From NCBI GenBank assembly GCA_029212415.1, contig JARGOF010000013.1, forward strand, positions 62,001 through 126,000: a DNA stretch of 64,000 bases. The letters run 5' to 3'. The notes beneath the pieces were generated by a model. That model was not told where the DNA came from, did not search any database, and saw only the letters and a list, made by a program, of their open reading frames with translations. Source of the DNA: Rhizobiaceae bacterium (lineage in GTDB: Bacteria > Pseudomonadota > Alphaproteobacteria > Rhizobiales > Rhizobiaceae). Numbering within the stretch: the stretch's first letter is position 1; each line of letters opens with the position of its first letter. Below, piece after piece: positions 18,697-29,640 of this stretch. The translations under genes and the position numbers were made by a program.

Positions 18697-20094
18697 ATGC
18701 GCAAAGGCACCGCGACACGCCGGACATTTTTGGTGGCAGCCAGCTCAATCATGCTTGCAGCCACCGCGCTTCCCACAGCATCGGCAGAGATGCTTGATGT
18801 TGAAAAAGACGAATTGAAATTCGGATTCATCAAACTCACCGACATGGCCCCTTTGGCCATCGCCTATGAGAAGGGTTATTTCGAAGAAGAAGGATTGTTC
18901 GTTACCCTCGAACCACAAGCCAACTGGAAAGTTCTGCTGGACCGCGTCATCACCGGTGAACTTGACGGCGCGCACATGCTGGCAGGCCAGCCGCTGGCCG
19001 CGACCATCGGCTTTGGAACAAAGGCCCATATCGTGACGCCGTTTTCAATGGATCTCAATGGCAATGGCATCACCGTTTCCAATGAAGTCTGGGAAATGAT
19101 GAAGCCGCATATCCCGATGGGCGATGACGGCAAGCCGGTTCACCCGATCAAGGCGGATGCGCTCAAACCGGTGGTCGATGCTTTCAAGGCCGATGGCAAG
19201 TCTTTCAACATGGGCATGGTATTTCCGGTATCCACCCATAATTATGAATTGCGCTACTGGCTGGCATCTGGTGACATTCACCCCGGCTTCTATTCAGGAA
19301 CCGATATTTCCGGCCAGATCAAGGCTGACGCGCTGCTTTCCGTAACCCCACCACCGCAGATGCCATCCACTCTGGAAGCCGGAACAATCGACGGCTACTG
19401 CGTGGGAGAACCCTGGAATCAACAAGCTGTTTTCAAGGGCATCGGCGTTCCAGTGATTACCGACTATGAAATCTGGAAGAACAATCCCGAAAAAGTCTTC
19501 GGTCTTACCAAGGCATTCACCGAGGAAAACCCCAACACCACGCTGGCCCTGACCAAGGCGCTCATCCGGGCTGCCAAATGGCTGGACGAGAATGACAACG
19601 CCAACCGTGTGGAAGCCGTGGAAATCCTGTCCCGCCCGGAATATGTGGGCGCCGACGCGGAAGTCATCGCCAATTCCATGACCGGCACCTTCGAGTATGA
19701 AAAGGGCGACAAGCGCGACGTACCGGACTTCAATGTCTTCTATCGATACCATGCGACTTATCCCTTCTATTCCGATGCTATCTGGTACCTCACGCAAATG
19801 CGCCGTTGGGGACAGATTGCCGACCACAAGGATGACGCCTGGTACGAAGAAGTCGCCAAATCGGTTTACCGGCCGGATATCTACCTTGAGGCTGCAAAAC
19901 TGGTGGTCGATGACAGCAATGCCGATGCAGCGGACTTCCCATGGGATTCCGACGGCTACCGTGAGCCGACGCCGGCTACCGACATCATTGATGGTGTCGC
20001 CTATGACGGCAAAAAACCCAACGCCTATATCGACAGCCTCTCGATCGGTCTGAAGTCCAACCAGATGATTGAAGGCAATGAGGTTTCCGGCTGA
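18697..20094 (+). CDS. nrtA: Nitrate ABC transporter substrate-binding protein
   Basis: TAT-like signal [24 protein letters not shown]; NrtA/CmpA family; start trimmed from ORF 18514. Confidence 0.92.
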   Translation: MRKGTATRRTFLVAASSIMLAATALPTASAEMLDVEKDELKFGFIKLTDMAPLAIAYEKGYFEEEGLFVTLEPQANWKVLLDRVITGELDGAHMLAGQPLAATIGFGTKAHIVTPFSMDLNGNGITVSNEVWEMMKPHIPMGDDGKPVHPIKADALKPVVDAFKADGKSFNMGMVFPVSTHNYELRYWLASGDIHPGFYSGTDISGQIKADALLSVTPPPQMPSTLEAGTIDGYCVGEPWNQQAVFKGIGVPVITDYEIWKNNPEKVFGLTKAFTEENPNTTLALTKALIRAAKWLDENDNANRVEAVEILSRPEYVGADAEVIANSMTGTFEYEKGDKRDVPDFNVFYRYHATYPFYSDAIWYLTQMRRWGQIADHKDDAWYEEVAKSVYRPDIYLEAAKLVVDDSNADAADFPWDSDGYREPTPATDIIDGVAYDGKKPNAYIDSLSIGLKSNQMIEGNEVSG

Positions 20095-20108
20095 ACAAGA
20101 ACCAAAAT

Positions 20109-20132
20109 GGGCTGACCGCAATCGGTCAGCCC
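20109..20132 (+). terminator. Intercistronic hairpin between nrtA and nrtB
   Basis: Perfect 10-bp stem GGGCTGACCG-CAAT-CGGTCAGCCC. Confidence 0.6.
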
Positions 20133-20164
20133 GTCTGATATTCAACACTGCAAGGATCTGCATT

Positions 20165-21244
20165 ATGGTCGATGCGACTAACGAAATCTCATCCGAGCTC
20201 GCCGCGCCGCGCCGTGAAAAAATTTTCTCCGCGATCAACCGGGCAAGCAGTTGGCTTGAGGCCCTGGGTTTCAGCTGGCTTACACCGATCTTGAAATTGC
20301 TGGCCGGCGACGACCCTCGCGCGCAATTGCAGGAACTCAAGAAGGTTCTTGTCATTCCTCTGCTTGGCATCGCCATCTTCCTGTTGGCCTGGGGATTCCT
20401 GGCGCCCCGTGTGCAAACCTCTCTTGGAGCCATTCCCGGTCCCGTTCAGGTCTGGGAGCAGGCAGTCAATCTGGCAAGCGACCATCAGCGTGAACGCGCC
20501 AAGGCTGATGCCTTCTACCAAAGGCAGGATGTGCGCAACGACAAGCTCGTTGCCGATGGCAAGGCCGACAAGGTCAAATATCGCACCTATACGGGCAAAC
20601 CAACCTATCTTGACCAGATTGTAACCTCGCTGTTCACCGTGGGGCTTGGGTTTTTCATTGCGACTCTGATTGCCGTGCCGGTGGGCATCGCATCCGGATT
20701 ATCAAAAACGTTCAATGGTGCGATCAATCCGCTGATTCAGATCTTCAAACCCGTTTCACCACTGGCATGGTTGCCGATCGTCACGATGATCGTCTCTGCA
20801 CTTTATGTGGATACCAGTGATTTGATGCCGAAATCCCTGGTGATTTCAGCGGTAACAGTGACGCTCTGCTCGCTTTGGCCAACCCTCATCAATACGGCCC
20901 TGGGCGTTGCATCCATCGACAAGGACCTGATGAATGTCGGCAAGGTTCTGCAACTGCCGACCATGAAGACAGTTACAAAACTTGTTCTGCCTTCGGCCCT
21001 GCCCCTGATCTTCACCGGCATGCGCCTGTCACTTGGCGTGGGCTGGATGGTGCTGATTGCGGCGGAAATGCTGGCGCAGAATCCCGGCCTCGGCAAATTC
21101 GTCTGGGATGAGTTCCAGAACGGCTCCTCGCAGTCCCTCGCCAAAATCATGGTCGCGGTTCTGACCATCGGCATTCTCGGCTTCATGCTGGACCGCCTGA
21201 TGTTCGCTTTGCAGCGTGCATTCACCTTTTCGGCAAACCGGTAG
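20165..21244 (+). CDS. nrtB: Nitrate ABC transporter permease
   Basis: BPD inner membrane component; FKPVSPLAWLPIVTMIV; start trimmed. Confidence 0.92.
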   Translation: MVDATNEISSELAAPRREKIFSAINRASSWLEALGFSWLTPILKLLAGDDPRAQLQELKKVLVIPLLGIAIFLLAWGFLAPRVQTSLGAIPGPVQVWEQAVNLASDHQRERAKADAFYQRQDVRNDKLVADGKADKVKYRTYTGKPTYLDQIVTSLFTVGLGFFIATLIAVPVGIASGLSKTFNGAINPLIQIFKPVSPLAWLPIVTMIVSALYVDTSDLMPKSLVISAVTVTLCSLWPTLINTALGVASIDKDLMNVGKVLQLPTMKTVTKLVLPSALPLIFTGMRLSLGVGWMVLIAAEMLAQNPGLGKFVWDEFQNGSSQSLAKIMVAVLTIGILGFMLDRLMFALQRAFTFSANR

Positions 21245-21253
21245 GGGGCGAGC

Positions 21254-23014
21254 ATGACATTTTTGGAAATATCCAACCTGTCGAAACATTACGGTGAGGG
21301 CAAGAACCGCACCGAGGTTTTGAAAGACATCAATCTCAAGGTGGCGGACGGAGAATTCATCGCCATCGTCGGGTTTTCCGGGTCGGGTAAAACAACCCTG
21401 ATTTCGGCCCTTGCTGGCCTCATCAAGCCGGATGAAGGCGGCGTTATCTTCAAGGGCAAGGAAATTACCGGGCCAGGCCCCGAACGCGGGGTGGTTTTCC
21501 AGTCCTATTCACTGCTGCCATGGCTATCGGTTGCCGGCAATGTCTGCCTCGCCGTGGACGCCGTCTTCAAGGCAAAGTCAAAGGCCGAACGCAGGTCCAT
21601 TGCCGAGACCTATATTAACATGGTCGGGCTCACCGCCGCACGCGACCGCAAACCGGCTGAATTGTCCGGCGGCATGCGACAGCGCGTTGCTGTTGCACGC
21701 GCCCTTGCGATGCGCCCTGAACTGCTGCTGATGGACGAACCGCTTTCGGCACTCGATGCCCTGACCCGCGCCAAGCTGCAGGACGAATTTGCCGATATAT
21801 GCGAGCAGGAGAAAAAGACCATCATCCTCGTCACCAATGACGTCGACGAAGCCATCCTGCTGGCTGACCGTATCATTCCGCTCACACCTGGGCCGAGCGC
21901 CACGCTGGGCCCTGAGTTCCGGGTTGATCTGCCGCGTCCACGCGATCGGGCTGAGATGAACAGCAATGATGAATTCATTCGCCTGCGTGCTGCCGTGACA
22001 GATTATCTGCTGCAGCTTGGCAATGATCGCGGATCCGGCCTGGAACGCGACATTACCTTGCCGAACATTGTGCCGATCACCCAGGCAGCGGATCCGTTGC
22101 CGGACGCCTATTTGGAGGCAAGCGCTTCCGCCCATGACGAACGTTATCTGGAGTTCAGTGAAATCCAGAAGGTCTACCCCACACCCAAGGGCCCGCTCAC
22201 TGTCGTCGACGGGTTCGACCTGAAAATGAGGAAAGGCGAATTCATTACGCTGATCGGTCATTCAGGATGCGGAAAATCCACCGTGCTCTCCATGGTTTCC
22301 GGCCTCAATGAGATCAGCAGAGGCGGCATTATTCTCGACGGCAAGCATATCGTCGGCGCCGGGCCGGACAAGGCCGTCGTTTTCCAGGCACCGTCGCTGC
22401 TGCCATGGCTTTCAGCCTATGACAATGTCGCCTTGGGTGTGGACAAGGTTTATCCGAACGCCACCCGGGCAGAACGCAGAGATGTGGTGGAATATTACCT
22501 TTCCAAGGTTGGTCTTGGCGATTCCATGCAAAAGATGGCCGATGACCTGTCAAACGGCATGAAACAGCGCGTCGGCATTGCCCGCGCCTTTGCCCTGTCG
22601 CCCAAATTGCTGCTGCTGGATGAACCCTTCGGCATGCTGGACTCGCTGACCCGCTGGGAATTGCAGGACGTTCTGATGGACGTGTGGAAACGAACGCAGG
22701 TTACCGCCATCTGCGTGACCCATGATGTCGACGAAGCCATCCTGCTGGCCGACCGGGTCGTCATGATGTCCAACGGACCGAATGCCAGGATCGGTAATAT
22801 CATGGAGGTTGACCTGCCCCGTCCGCGTTCGCGCGCGGCGCTGCTCGGTCACCCCGATTATTACGCCTACCGCGAAGAGCTTCTTGATTTTCTCGAAGCC
22901 TACGAGGGTGGCGCAAACCCCAGCGAAGAACAGCTGGAATCCATCAAGCAGAAACGCGCAACCCGGATGGCACGGCAGGCAAAAACCGCCCGCATGCCCG
23001 CTGCGGCTGAATAG
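21254..23014 (+). CDS. Nitrate ABC transporter ATP-binding protein, two fused NBDs (NrtC/NrtD-like)
   Basis: Two Walker A motifs ([18 protein letters not shown]), two signature motifs ([18 protein letters not shown]). Confidence 0.92.
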   Translation: MTFLEISNLSKHYGEGKNRTEVLKDINLKVADGEFIAIVGFSGSGKTTLISALAGLIKPDEGGVIFKGKEITGPGPERGVVFQSYSLLPWLSVAGNVCLAVDAVFKAKSKAERRSIAETYINMVGLTAARDRKPAELSGGMRQRVAVARALAMRPELLLMDEPLSALDALTRAKLQDEFADICEQEKKTIILVTNDVDEAILLADRIIPLTPGPSATLGPEFRVDLPRPRDRAEMNSNDEFIRLRAAVTDYLLQLGNDRGSGLERDITLPNIVPITQAADPLPDAYLEASASAHDERYLEFSEIQKVYPTPKGPLTVVDGFDLKMRKGEFITLIGHSGCGKSTVLSMVSGLNEISRGGIILDGKHIVGAGPDKAVVFQAPSLLPWLSAYDNVALGVDKVYPNATRAERRDVVEYYLSKVGLGDSMQKMADDLSNGMKQRVGIARAFALSPKLLLLDEPFGMLDSLTRWELQDVLMDVWKRTQVTAICVTHDVDEAILLADRVVMMSNGPNARIGNIMEVDLPRPRSRAALLGHPDYYAYREELLDFLEAYEGGANPSEEQLESIKQKRATRMARQAKTARMPAAAE

Positions 23015-23025
23015 GGAACCTGCAC

Positions 23026-25473
23026 ATGAAAAAGAAACTGGTCGTTGTCGGAAATGGAATGGCCCCGGGCCGGATGCTGGAACACCTGTTCGAGCTTTCA
23101 CCTGATGGCTTTGATGTCACGGTGTTCAACGCCGAACCCCGGGTCAATTACAACCGCCTGATGCTCTCGCCGGTTCTGTCGGGCGAGAAGACCTACGAGG
23201 ACATCATCACCCATGATGATGCCTGGTACGAACAGCAGGGCATCACCCTGCACAAAGGATCCAAAGTCAGCCGGATAGACCGCGGTGCAAAGACCGTGAC
23301 ATCGGACAACGGTATCACCGCAAGCTACGACACGCTGATTGTGGCAACCGGGTCCAACCCTTTTATCATTCCGCTGCCCGGCAAGGATCTTGAAGGCGTA
23401 CTGACCTACAGGGATCTGGATGATGTCGAGAAAATGCTCTGCGCTGCGCGCGCCGGTGGCCGCGCCGTCGTCATAGGCGGCGGATTGCTGGGGCTGGAAG
23501 CTGCCGCCGGCCTGCGCCAGCAGGGCATGGAGGTCACTGTGCTGCACCTGATGCCGAGCTTGATGGAACGCCAGCTCGACCCGGCTGCCGGATACCTTCT
23601 GGAAAAGGCCTTTGCCGATCGCGGCATCGATGTCATCACCAAGGCCAACACCCATGAAATCGTCGGCAAGGACGGCAAGGTTGCGGGCGTGAAACTCGAC
23701 AATGGCACCGTGATCGATGCCGCCATCGTTGTCATGGCTGTGGGCATTCGCCCGGGCATTGATCTTGCCAAAGAATCCGGCCTCGACGTCAATCGCGGTA
23801 TTCTGGTGGGCGACGACATGCAGACATCCGACCCCGATATCTATGCGCTGGGCGAATGTGTCGAACACCGCAGCCAGGTTTACGGGCTGGTCGCTCCGCT
23901 TTACGAAATGGCTGTGACCATTGCCGAGAACCTGTGTGGCAACAAGGCCGCCTATACAGGCTCTGTCACGGCAACCAAGCTCAAGGTCACCGGCATTGAC
24001 CTTTACTCGGCAGGCGATTTCGCCGAGGCCGAGGACCGCCAGGAAATCGTCCTGCGCGATGCAACGGCGGGGGTCTACAAGAGGCTTGTGCTGAAAGATG
24101 ACCGGATCATCGGTGCCGTGCTCTATGGGGAGACGTCGGATGGACCATGGTTTTTCGACCTTCTGAAGAAACAGACCGATATCAGCGACATGCGTGAAAC
24201 GCTGATTTTCGGACAGGCCTATCAGGGAGGATCCCCACTGGACCCCATGGCGGCCGTTGCAGCCTTGCCGGATGATGCGGAAATCTGCGGCTGCAACGGC
24301 GTTTGCAAATCAAAGATCAGCAATGCAATTGTTGGAAAAAACCTGAACTCGCTTGATGATGTGCGCGCTCACACCAAGGCTTCTGCCTCCTGCGGGTCCT
24401 GTACAGGTCTTGTCGAACAGTTGCTGTCGCTGGCGCTTGGCGAGGCCTATAATCCCGCCGCCGTTCAGCCCATGTGCGGTTGCACTGAGCTGGGCCATGA
24501 CGATGTGCGCCGGCTGATCGTGGCAAAACAACTCAAGACCATTCCGGCAGTGATGCAGGAACTGGAGTGGAAGACCTCCTGCGGCTGCGCCAAATGCCGC
24601 CCTGCCCTCAACTATTACCTGGTGTGCGACTGGCCGGATGAATATGCCGATGATTACCAGTCCCGCTTCATCAACGAACGCGTTCATGCCAATATCCAGA
24701 AGGATGGCACCTATTCCGTCGTGCCGCGCATGTGGGGCGGTGTCACATCCTCGAAAGAGCTGCGCGCCATCGCCGACACGGTCGACAAATTCGACATACC
24801 GATGGTCAAGGTCACCGGCGGGCAGCGCATCGACCTGCTGGGCATCAGGAAGGAAGACCTGCCGGCTGTCTGGGGCGACCTTGGCAAGGCGGGTTTCGTA
24901 TCCGGTCAGGCCTATGCAAAGGGCCTGCGCACGGTGAAAACCTGCGTTGGAACCGACTGGTGCCGTTTCGGCACGCAGGATTCCACCGGACTTGGCATCC
25001 GCATTGAAAAGTTCATGTGGGGATCATGGACCCCGGCCAAGGTGAAGATGGCGGTTTCCGGGTGCCCGCGCAACTGCTCGGAAGCGACCTGCAAGGATGT
25101 CGGAATCATTTGCGTCGACAGCGGCTTCGAAATTCACTTTGCCGGCGCCGCCGGGCTCGACATCAAGGGAACCGAGATTCTCGGCATGGTGAAAACTGAA
25201 GACGAGGCGCTGGAACACGTCGTGGCGCTGGTTCAGATGTACCGCGAACAGGGCCGTTACCTGGAGCGCATCTATAAATGGTCCAGGCGCATCGGCTATG
25301 ACGAGGTTCGCCGCCAGATCATGGACGATGCAGACAAACGCAGGGCCTATTTCGAGCGTTTTGTCTTCAGTCAGAAATTTGCCCAGGTCGATCCGTGGTC
25401 CGAACGCGTTTCGGGCAAGGACAAACACGAATTCCAGCCTATGGCGACCCTTTCTCTGGAGGCTGCGGAATGA
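23026..25473 (+). CDS. nirB: Nitrite reductase (NADH) large subunit
   Basis: 815 aa; FAD/NAD domains, BFD Fe-S region CGCNGVCKSKI, siroheme/4Fe-4S VSGCPRNCSEATCKD. Confidence 0.96.
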   Translation: MKKKLVVVGNGMAPGRMLEHLFELSPDGFDVTVFNAEPRVNYNRLMLSPVLSGEKTYEDIITHDDAWYEQQGITLHKGSKVSRIDRGAKTVTSDNGITASYDTLIVATGSNPFIIPLPGKDLEGVLTYRDLDDVEKMLCAARAGGRAVVIGGGLLGLEAAAGLRQQGMEVTVLHLMPSLMERQLDPAAGYLLEKAFADRGIDVITKANTHEIVGKDGKVAGVKLDNGTVIDAAIVVMAVGIRPGIDLAKESGLDVNRGILVGDDMQTSDPDIYALGECVEHRSQVYGLVAPLYEMAVTIAENLCGNKAAYTGSVTATKLKVTGIDLYSAGDFAEAEDRQEIVLRDATAGVYKRLVLKDDRIIGAVLYGETSDGPWFFDLLKKQTDISDMRETLIFGQAYQGGSPLDPMAAVAALPDDAEICGCNGVCKSKISNAIVGKNLNSLDDVRAHTKASASCGSCTGLVEQLLSLALGEAYNPAAVQPMCGCTELGHDDVRRLIVAKQLKTIPAVMQELEWKTSCGCAKCRPALNYYLVCDWPDEYADDYQSRFINERVHANIQKDGTYSVVPRMWGGVTSSKELRAIADTVDKFDIPMVKVTGGQRIDLLGIRKEDLPAVWGDLGKAGFVSGQAYAKGLRTVKTCVGTDWCRFGTQDSTGLGIRIEKFMWGSWTPAKVKMAVSGCPRNCSEATCKDVGIICVDSGFEIHFAGAAGLDIKGTEILGMVKTEDEALEHVVALVQMYREQGRYLERIYKWSRRIGYDEVRRQIMDDADKRRAYFERFVFSQKFAQVDPWSERVSGKDKHEFQPMATLSLEAAE

Positions 25474-25802
25474 ACGCATTGACCGAAAACTGGGTGGCCA
25501 TCGGCGCCGTCAGCGATATTCCGAGACGCGGTTCACGCTGTGTGAAGAACGGCGATACGACGATCGCCATTTTCAGGACAGTCGACGATCACATCTATGC
25601 GCTGGAAGACAAATGCCCGCACAAAAATGGTCCGCTCTCGCAAGGCATTGTCCATGATGGCTGCGTGACCTGCCCCTTGCACAATTGGGTTATTTCGCTG
25701 GAAACTGGCCAGGCGCAGGGCGCTGATGAAGGCGGGACATTGAGTTTCGGTGTGAAGCTCGACGGTGATTCCATATTGCTCGATATCGGAGGCGCGCGAT
25801 GA
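25470..25802 (+). CDS. nirD: Nitrite reductase (NADH) small subunit
   Basis: Rieske-like domain CPHKNGPLSQGIVHDGCVTCPLHNWVISLETG; ATGA overlap with nirB. Confidence 0.95.
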   Translation: MNALTENWVAIGAVSDIPRRGSRCVKNGDTTIAIFRTVDDHIYALEDKCPHKNGPLSQGIVHDGCVTCPLHNWVISLETGQAQGADEGGTLSFGVKLDGDSILLDIGGAR

Positions 25803-28456
25803 GTTCCACCTGCCGGACCACCTGCCCCTATTGCGGGGTTGGATGCGGGGTGCTGGCAACGCCGACACCGGACGGTAGCGTAAAGATAGAAGGCGACCCG
25901 GATCATCCGGCCAATTTCGGACGTCTGTGTTCCAAGGGGTCGGCGCTCGGCCAGACACTGGATATGGAAGGTCGGCTGCTTTACCCGGAGATTCACGGGG
26001 AACGGGCAAGCTGGGATGCATCTCTGGATCTGGTCGCTCAAAAGTTCGGTGATGCGATCCGCGAACACGGACCCGATTCCGTCGCCTTTTATGTTTCCGG
26101 GCAATTGCTGAGCGAAGACTATTACGTTGCCAACAAGCTGATGAAGGGTTTTATCGGTTCGGCCAATATCGACACGAATTCTCGCCTGTGCATGTCATCC
26201 AGCGTTGCAGGTCATCTGCGCGCCTTCGGCTCGGACACGGTTCCCGGCAATTACAAAGATCTTGAACTGGCTGACCTGATCGTCCTAGTGGGCTCGAATC
26301 TCGCCTGGTGCCATCCGGTGCTTTACCAGCGCATTGAGGCGGCCAAAAAAGCCCGGCCGGAGATGAAAGTCGTGCTTATCGACCCCCGCCGCACCATGAC
26401 CGCGCAACTGGCCGACATGCATCTGGCCATCAGGCCGGACGGCGACACCGCTCTGTTTGCCGGATTGTTTGCCCATCTTGTTGCCTCGGAGCGGATTGAT
26501 CATTCCTATCTGGATCATCACACCAGCGGTTTCGATGCAGCCCTTGAAGCGGCTGTCACCCTGCCCATGGAAGAACTGGTGCAGCAGACCGGCCTCAGCG
26601 CGCAGCAACTGACGCAATTCTATCACCTGTTCGCAAATACCGAGAAAACCGTCACGGCCTATAGCCAGGGCGTTAACCAGTCGATCTGCGGCACGGACAA
26701 GGTCAATGCCATCATCAATTGCCACCTGGCCACGGGCCGGATCGGCAGGCCCGGAATGGGGCCCCTTTCGCTGACCGGCCAGCCCAATGCCATGGGCGGG
26801 CGCGAGGTGGGCGGCCTTGCCAACATGCTGGCCTGCCATTTGGATCTTGGCAACCAGAAACATCGGGATCTGGTTCAGGACTTCTGGAACGCGCCTTTCA
26901 TGGCCACAAAGCCCGGCCTCAAGGCCGTCGAACTGTTTGAAGCGGTCGCCGATGGTCGCATCAAGGCCATCTGGATCATGGCGACCAATCCGGTCGACAG
27001 CCTGCCGGATGCCGGCGCCGTGGAAGAGGCCATCAGCAATTGCCCCTTTGTCGTTGTCTCCGATATCATGGCGCAGACCGATACCGTGCGCCATGCCCAT
27101 GTGAAACTGCCCTCTGCGGGCTGGGGCGAAAAGGACGGTACGGTTACCAATTCCGAGCGCCGCATATCGCGGCAACGCAACTTCCTGCCTCTTCCCGGAG
27201 AGGCAAGGCCGGACTGGTGGCAGATGGCGGAAGTGTCAAAACGCCTGGGATTTGACGCGGCCTTTTCTTTCACCGGACCGGATCAGATTTTCCGCGAATT
27301 TGCGTCCCTTTCGGCGCAGGGAAATGCTGGAACGCGCGATTTCGATATCGGCGCTCATGGCCGCATCAGCGCGGAAACCTATCAGGGGCTCGAACCTTTC
27401 CAGTGGCCACAGCGCGAAGGAGACATGCCCGGTGAGACCCGTTTCTTCGCAAAGGGTCGCTTCTATACGCCGGATGGAAGAGCCCGCCTTGTGGCAGTGG
27501 AAACAAAGCGCGCTGACATCGTCGAACTGGCCTATCCGTTGCGCCTGAATACCGGGCGGGTGCGCGACCATTGGCACACGATGACACGCACGGCGAAAAG
27601 CCCGCGACTGTCGGCTCACATGGCTGAGCCCTTTTGCGAAATGCACCCGCAGGACGCCGAACGGCTGGACCTCGGCCAGGCCGATATCGTCGATGTGGAC
27701 AGTGCCCATGGCACCATTCGCGTGCGCGTCCTGATCACTTCGCGCCAGCAGCGCGGCTCAATATTCGCGCCGATTCACTGGACAGATCAGTTTGCGTCCA
27801 ATGCACGGGTGGACAAGCTGGTGGCGCCGCGAACAGACCCGATCTCGGGCCAGCCGGCCTCGAAGAACGTTCCCGCCCTGGTCCGGCCATTCGCGGCGAG
27901 CCATTACGGCTTTGCCATTTGCCGGACATTGCCGGAACAGATGGAAGCGGCCTATTGGGCCAGGGCAAGATGTGCCGGAGGTTGGCGTGTCGAACTGGCC
28001 TTTGACGATGCCGATATGACAACGAAGGATCTTGTTCAAAGGGCACTTGGCCTTTCCATCGAGGCGGCCAGCGTTTCCTATGAGGACGACAGAAGCGGAC
28101 AACAGCGCTTTGCATGGTTTGAAGGCCCGCATTTGCAGGCGGCCATATTCCTGGCAAGAACACCCGTTGAAGTCTCCCGCGCCTGGGCAAGCGAATTGCT
28201 TGCAACGCGGCATGAAAATCCCCTTGAGCGCTTTCGTCTTGTTGCCGGAAGGCCCGGACAGGATGTGCCCGATCGCGGCGCCATCGTCTGTTCGTGTTTC
28301 GCGGTCGGGGTCAATGAGATCGCCCTGGCCGTCGGTGCTGGCTGCATCAGTGTCGAGGCCATCGGAAAACGTCTGAACGCGGGCACAAATTGCGGCTCCT
28401 GCAGATCTGAAATCAGTGGAATCATCAATGAACACCGTATCCTTGCTGCCGAGTGA
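25799..28456 (+). CDS. nasA: Assimilatory nitrate reductase large subunit with C-terminal BFD Fe-S domain
   Basis: N-terminal CPYCGVGCGV 4Fe-4S; molybdopterin oxidoreductase; C-terminal IVCSCFAVGVNEIALAVGAG...GTNCGSCRSEI. Confidence 0.95.
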   Translation: MSSTCRTTCPYCGVGCGVLATPTPDGSVKIEGDPDHPANFGRLCSKGSALGQTLDMEGRLLYPEIHGERASWDASLDLVAQKFGDAIREHGPDSVAFYVSGQLLSEDYYVANKLMKGFIGSANIDTNSRLCMSSSVAGHLRAFGSDTVPGNYKDLELADLIVLVGSNLAWCHPVLYQRIEAAKKARPEMKVVLIDPRRTMTAQLADMHLAIRPDGDTALFAGLFAHLVASERIDHSYLDHHTSGFDAALEAAVTLPMEELVQQTGLSAQQLTQFYHLFANTEKTVTAYSQGVNQSICGTDKVNAIINCHLATGRIGRPGMGPLSLTGQPNAMGGREVGGLANMLACHLDLGNQKHRDLVQDFWNAPFMATKPGLKAVELFEAVADGRIKAIWIMATNPVDSLPDAGAVEEAISNCPFVVVSDIMAQTDTVRHAHVKLPSAGWGEKDGTVTNSERRISRQRNFLPLPGEARPDWWQMAEVSKRLGFDAAFSFTGPDQIFREFASLSAQGNAGTRDFDIGAHGRISAETYQGLEPFQWPQREGDMPGETRFFAKGRFYTPDGRARLVAVETKRADIVELAYPLRLNTGRVRDHWHTMTRTAKSPRLSAHMAEPFCEMHPQDAERLDLGQADIVDVDSAHGTIRVRVLITSRQQRGSIFAPIHWTDQFASNARVDKLVAPRTDPISGQPASKNVPALVRPFAASHYGFAICRTLPEQMEAAYWARARCAGGWRVELAFDDADMTTKDLVQRALGLSIEAASVSYEDDRSGQQRFAWFEGPHLQAAIFLARTPVEVSRAWASELLATRHENPLERFRLVAGRPGQDVPDRGAIVCSCFAVGVNEIALAVGAGCISVEAIGKRLNAGTNCGSCRSEISGIINEHRILAAE

Positions 28457-29609
28457 ACGAACGACACGCAAAGCCCGCCAGAGGCATTCCCAACGCGTCG
28501 GCGAACTGGCGGTCCTGCCTGTCTTTTTCAAGTTGAAGGCCAGAAAGATCGTGCTGGCGGGCGGCACCGAAGCGGCTGCCTGGAAGGCCGAATTGCTGGC
28601 CGCCAGCGGCGCCAGGGTGCATGTCTATGCCGAAACACTGTCCCCCGAATTTAAAGAGATCATTGCGGCCGGAAAACCCGGGCAATATGTCCATCATGCC
28701 CGCCAATGGGGGCCTGATAGTCTCGAAGGCGCTGAACTGGCGCTGGCCGATGCTGAAAATGATGATGAGGCAGAGGCTTTCTTCACGGCGGCCAGAGCCT
28801 GCGGCCTTCCGGTCAATGTGATCGACAGGCCTGCCTTTTGCAGCTTTCAGTTCGGCAGCATCGTCAACCGCTCACCGGCGATCATCGCCATATCAACCGA
28901 CGGCGCGGCGCCGATCCTCGGACAGGCCATCCGCCGCCGCATTGAGGTGTTGTTGCCGCCTGCCCTGCAGGATTGGGCGCGCCTTGCCGCAAAGTTGCGC
29001 AGCAGCATCAATCAAAGGCTGAAACCCGGCCCGCAGCGACGGGCCTTCTGGGAGCGGTTCGTCGACAGGGCATTTGCCAGGGCGCCGGATCATAAAGCCG
29101 AAGCAGCATTGCTTGGCGATGTGGAAATGATCCGCACCGCCCCATCGCATCAAGGCGGCAAGGTGACGTTCGTCGGCGCCGGACCGGGTGATGCCGAACT
29201 GCTGACCCTGAAAGCCGTCCGTGCACTGCAGGCAGCCGATGTCATCCTGTTTGACGATCTGGTTTCAGGCGACGTTCTGGAACTTGCCCGGCGCGAGGCA
29301 AAACGTTTGCTGGTGGGCGAAGGCAAGGAATGTGAAACCAACGAGATGATGATCAGCCTCGTCAAGGGCGGCAAGAATGTCGTCCGGTTGAAATCCGGCG
29401 ACCCCATGACGTGTTGCCAGGCAGCCGATGAAATTGCACGGTTGGAAGCCCGGAATATTGCGGTGGGCCTGGTGCCGGGAATTGCAATGGAGCCAGTTGC
29501 AACAACAACGACGGGCATTGGGTCCAACGGCCTCGTAGGAGGCCCATCAAGCGTCAATGCCCGAGGCCAGTATTCGGCAAAACACATACACCAGACACGG
29601 CAACATTGA
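28416..29609 (+). CDS. cysG: Siroheme synthase CysG, C-terminal SUMT domain truncated/degenerate
   Basis: N-terminal LPVFFKLKARKIVLAGGTEAAAWKAELLAASGA (CysG_N), SUMT start FVGAGPGDAELLTLKAVRALQAADVILFDDLVS; family similarity fades after LVPGIA. Confidence 0.75.
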   Translation: MESSMNTVSLLPSERTTRKARQRHSQRVGELAVLPVFFKLKARKIVLAGGTEAAAWKAELLAASGARVHVYAETLSPEFKEIIAAGKPGQYVHHARQWGPDSLEGAELALADAENDDEAEAFFTAARACGLPVNVIDRPAFCSFQFGSIVNRSPAIIAISTDGAAPILGQAIRRRIEVLLPPALQDWARLAAKLRSSINQRLKPGPQRRAFWERFVDRAFARAPDHKAEAALLGDVEMIRTAPSHQGGKVTFVGAGPGDAELLTLKAVRALQAADVILFDDLVSGDVLELARREAKRLLVGEGKECETNEMMISLVKGGKNVVRLKSGDPMTCCQAADEIARLEARNIAVGLVPGIAMEPVATTTTGIGSNGLVGGPSSVNARGQYSAKHIHQTRQH

Positions 29610-29640
29610 AGCCAGCCGGCTGCTTGCCAAAAGCCCGTTT

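Noticed and set aside
19294-20433. 379-aa minus-strand ORF
   Set aside because: Antisense to nrtA and the start of nrtB; no recognisable motif.
26285-27175. 296-aa minus-strand ORF
   Set aside because: Antisense to nasA; shadow composition.
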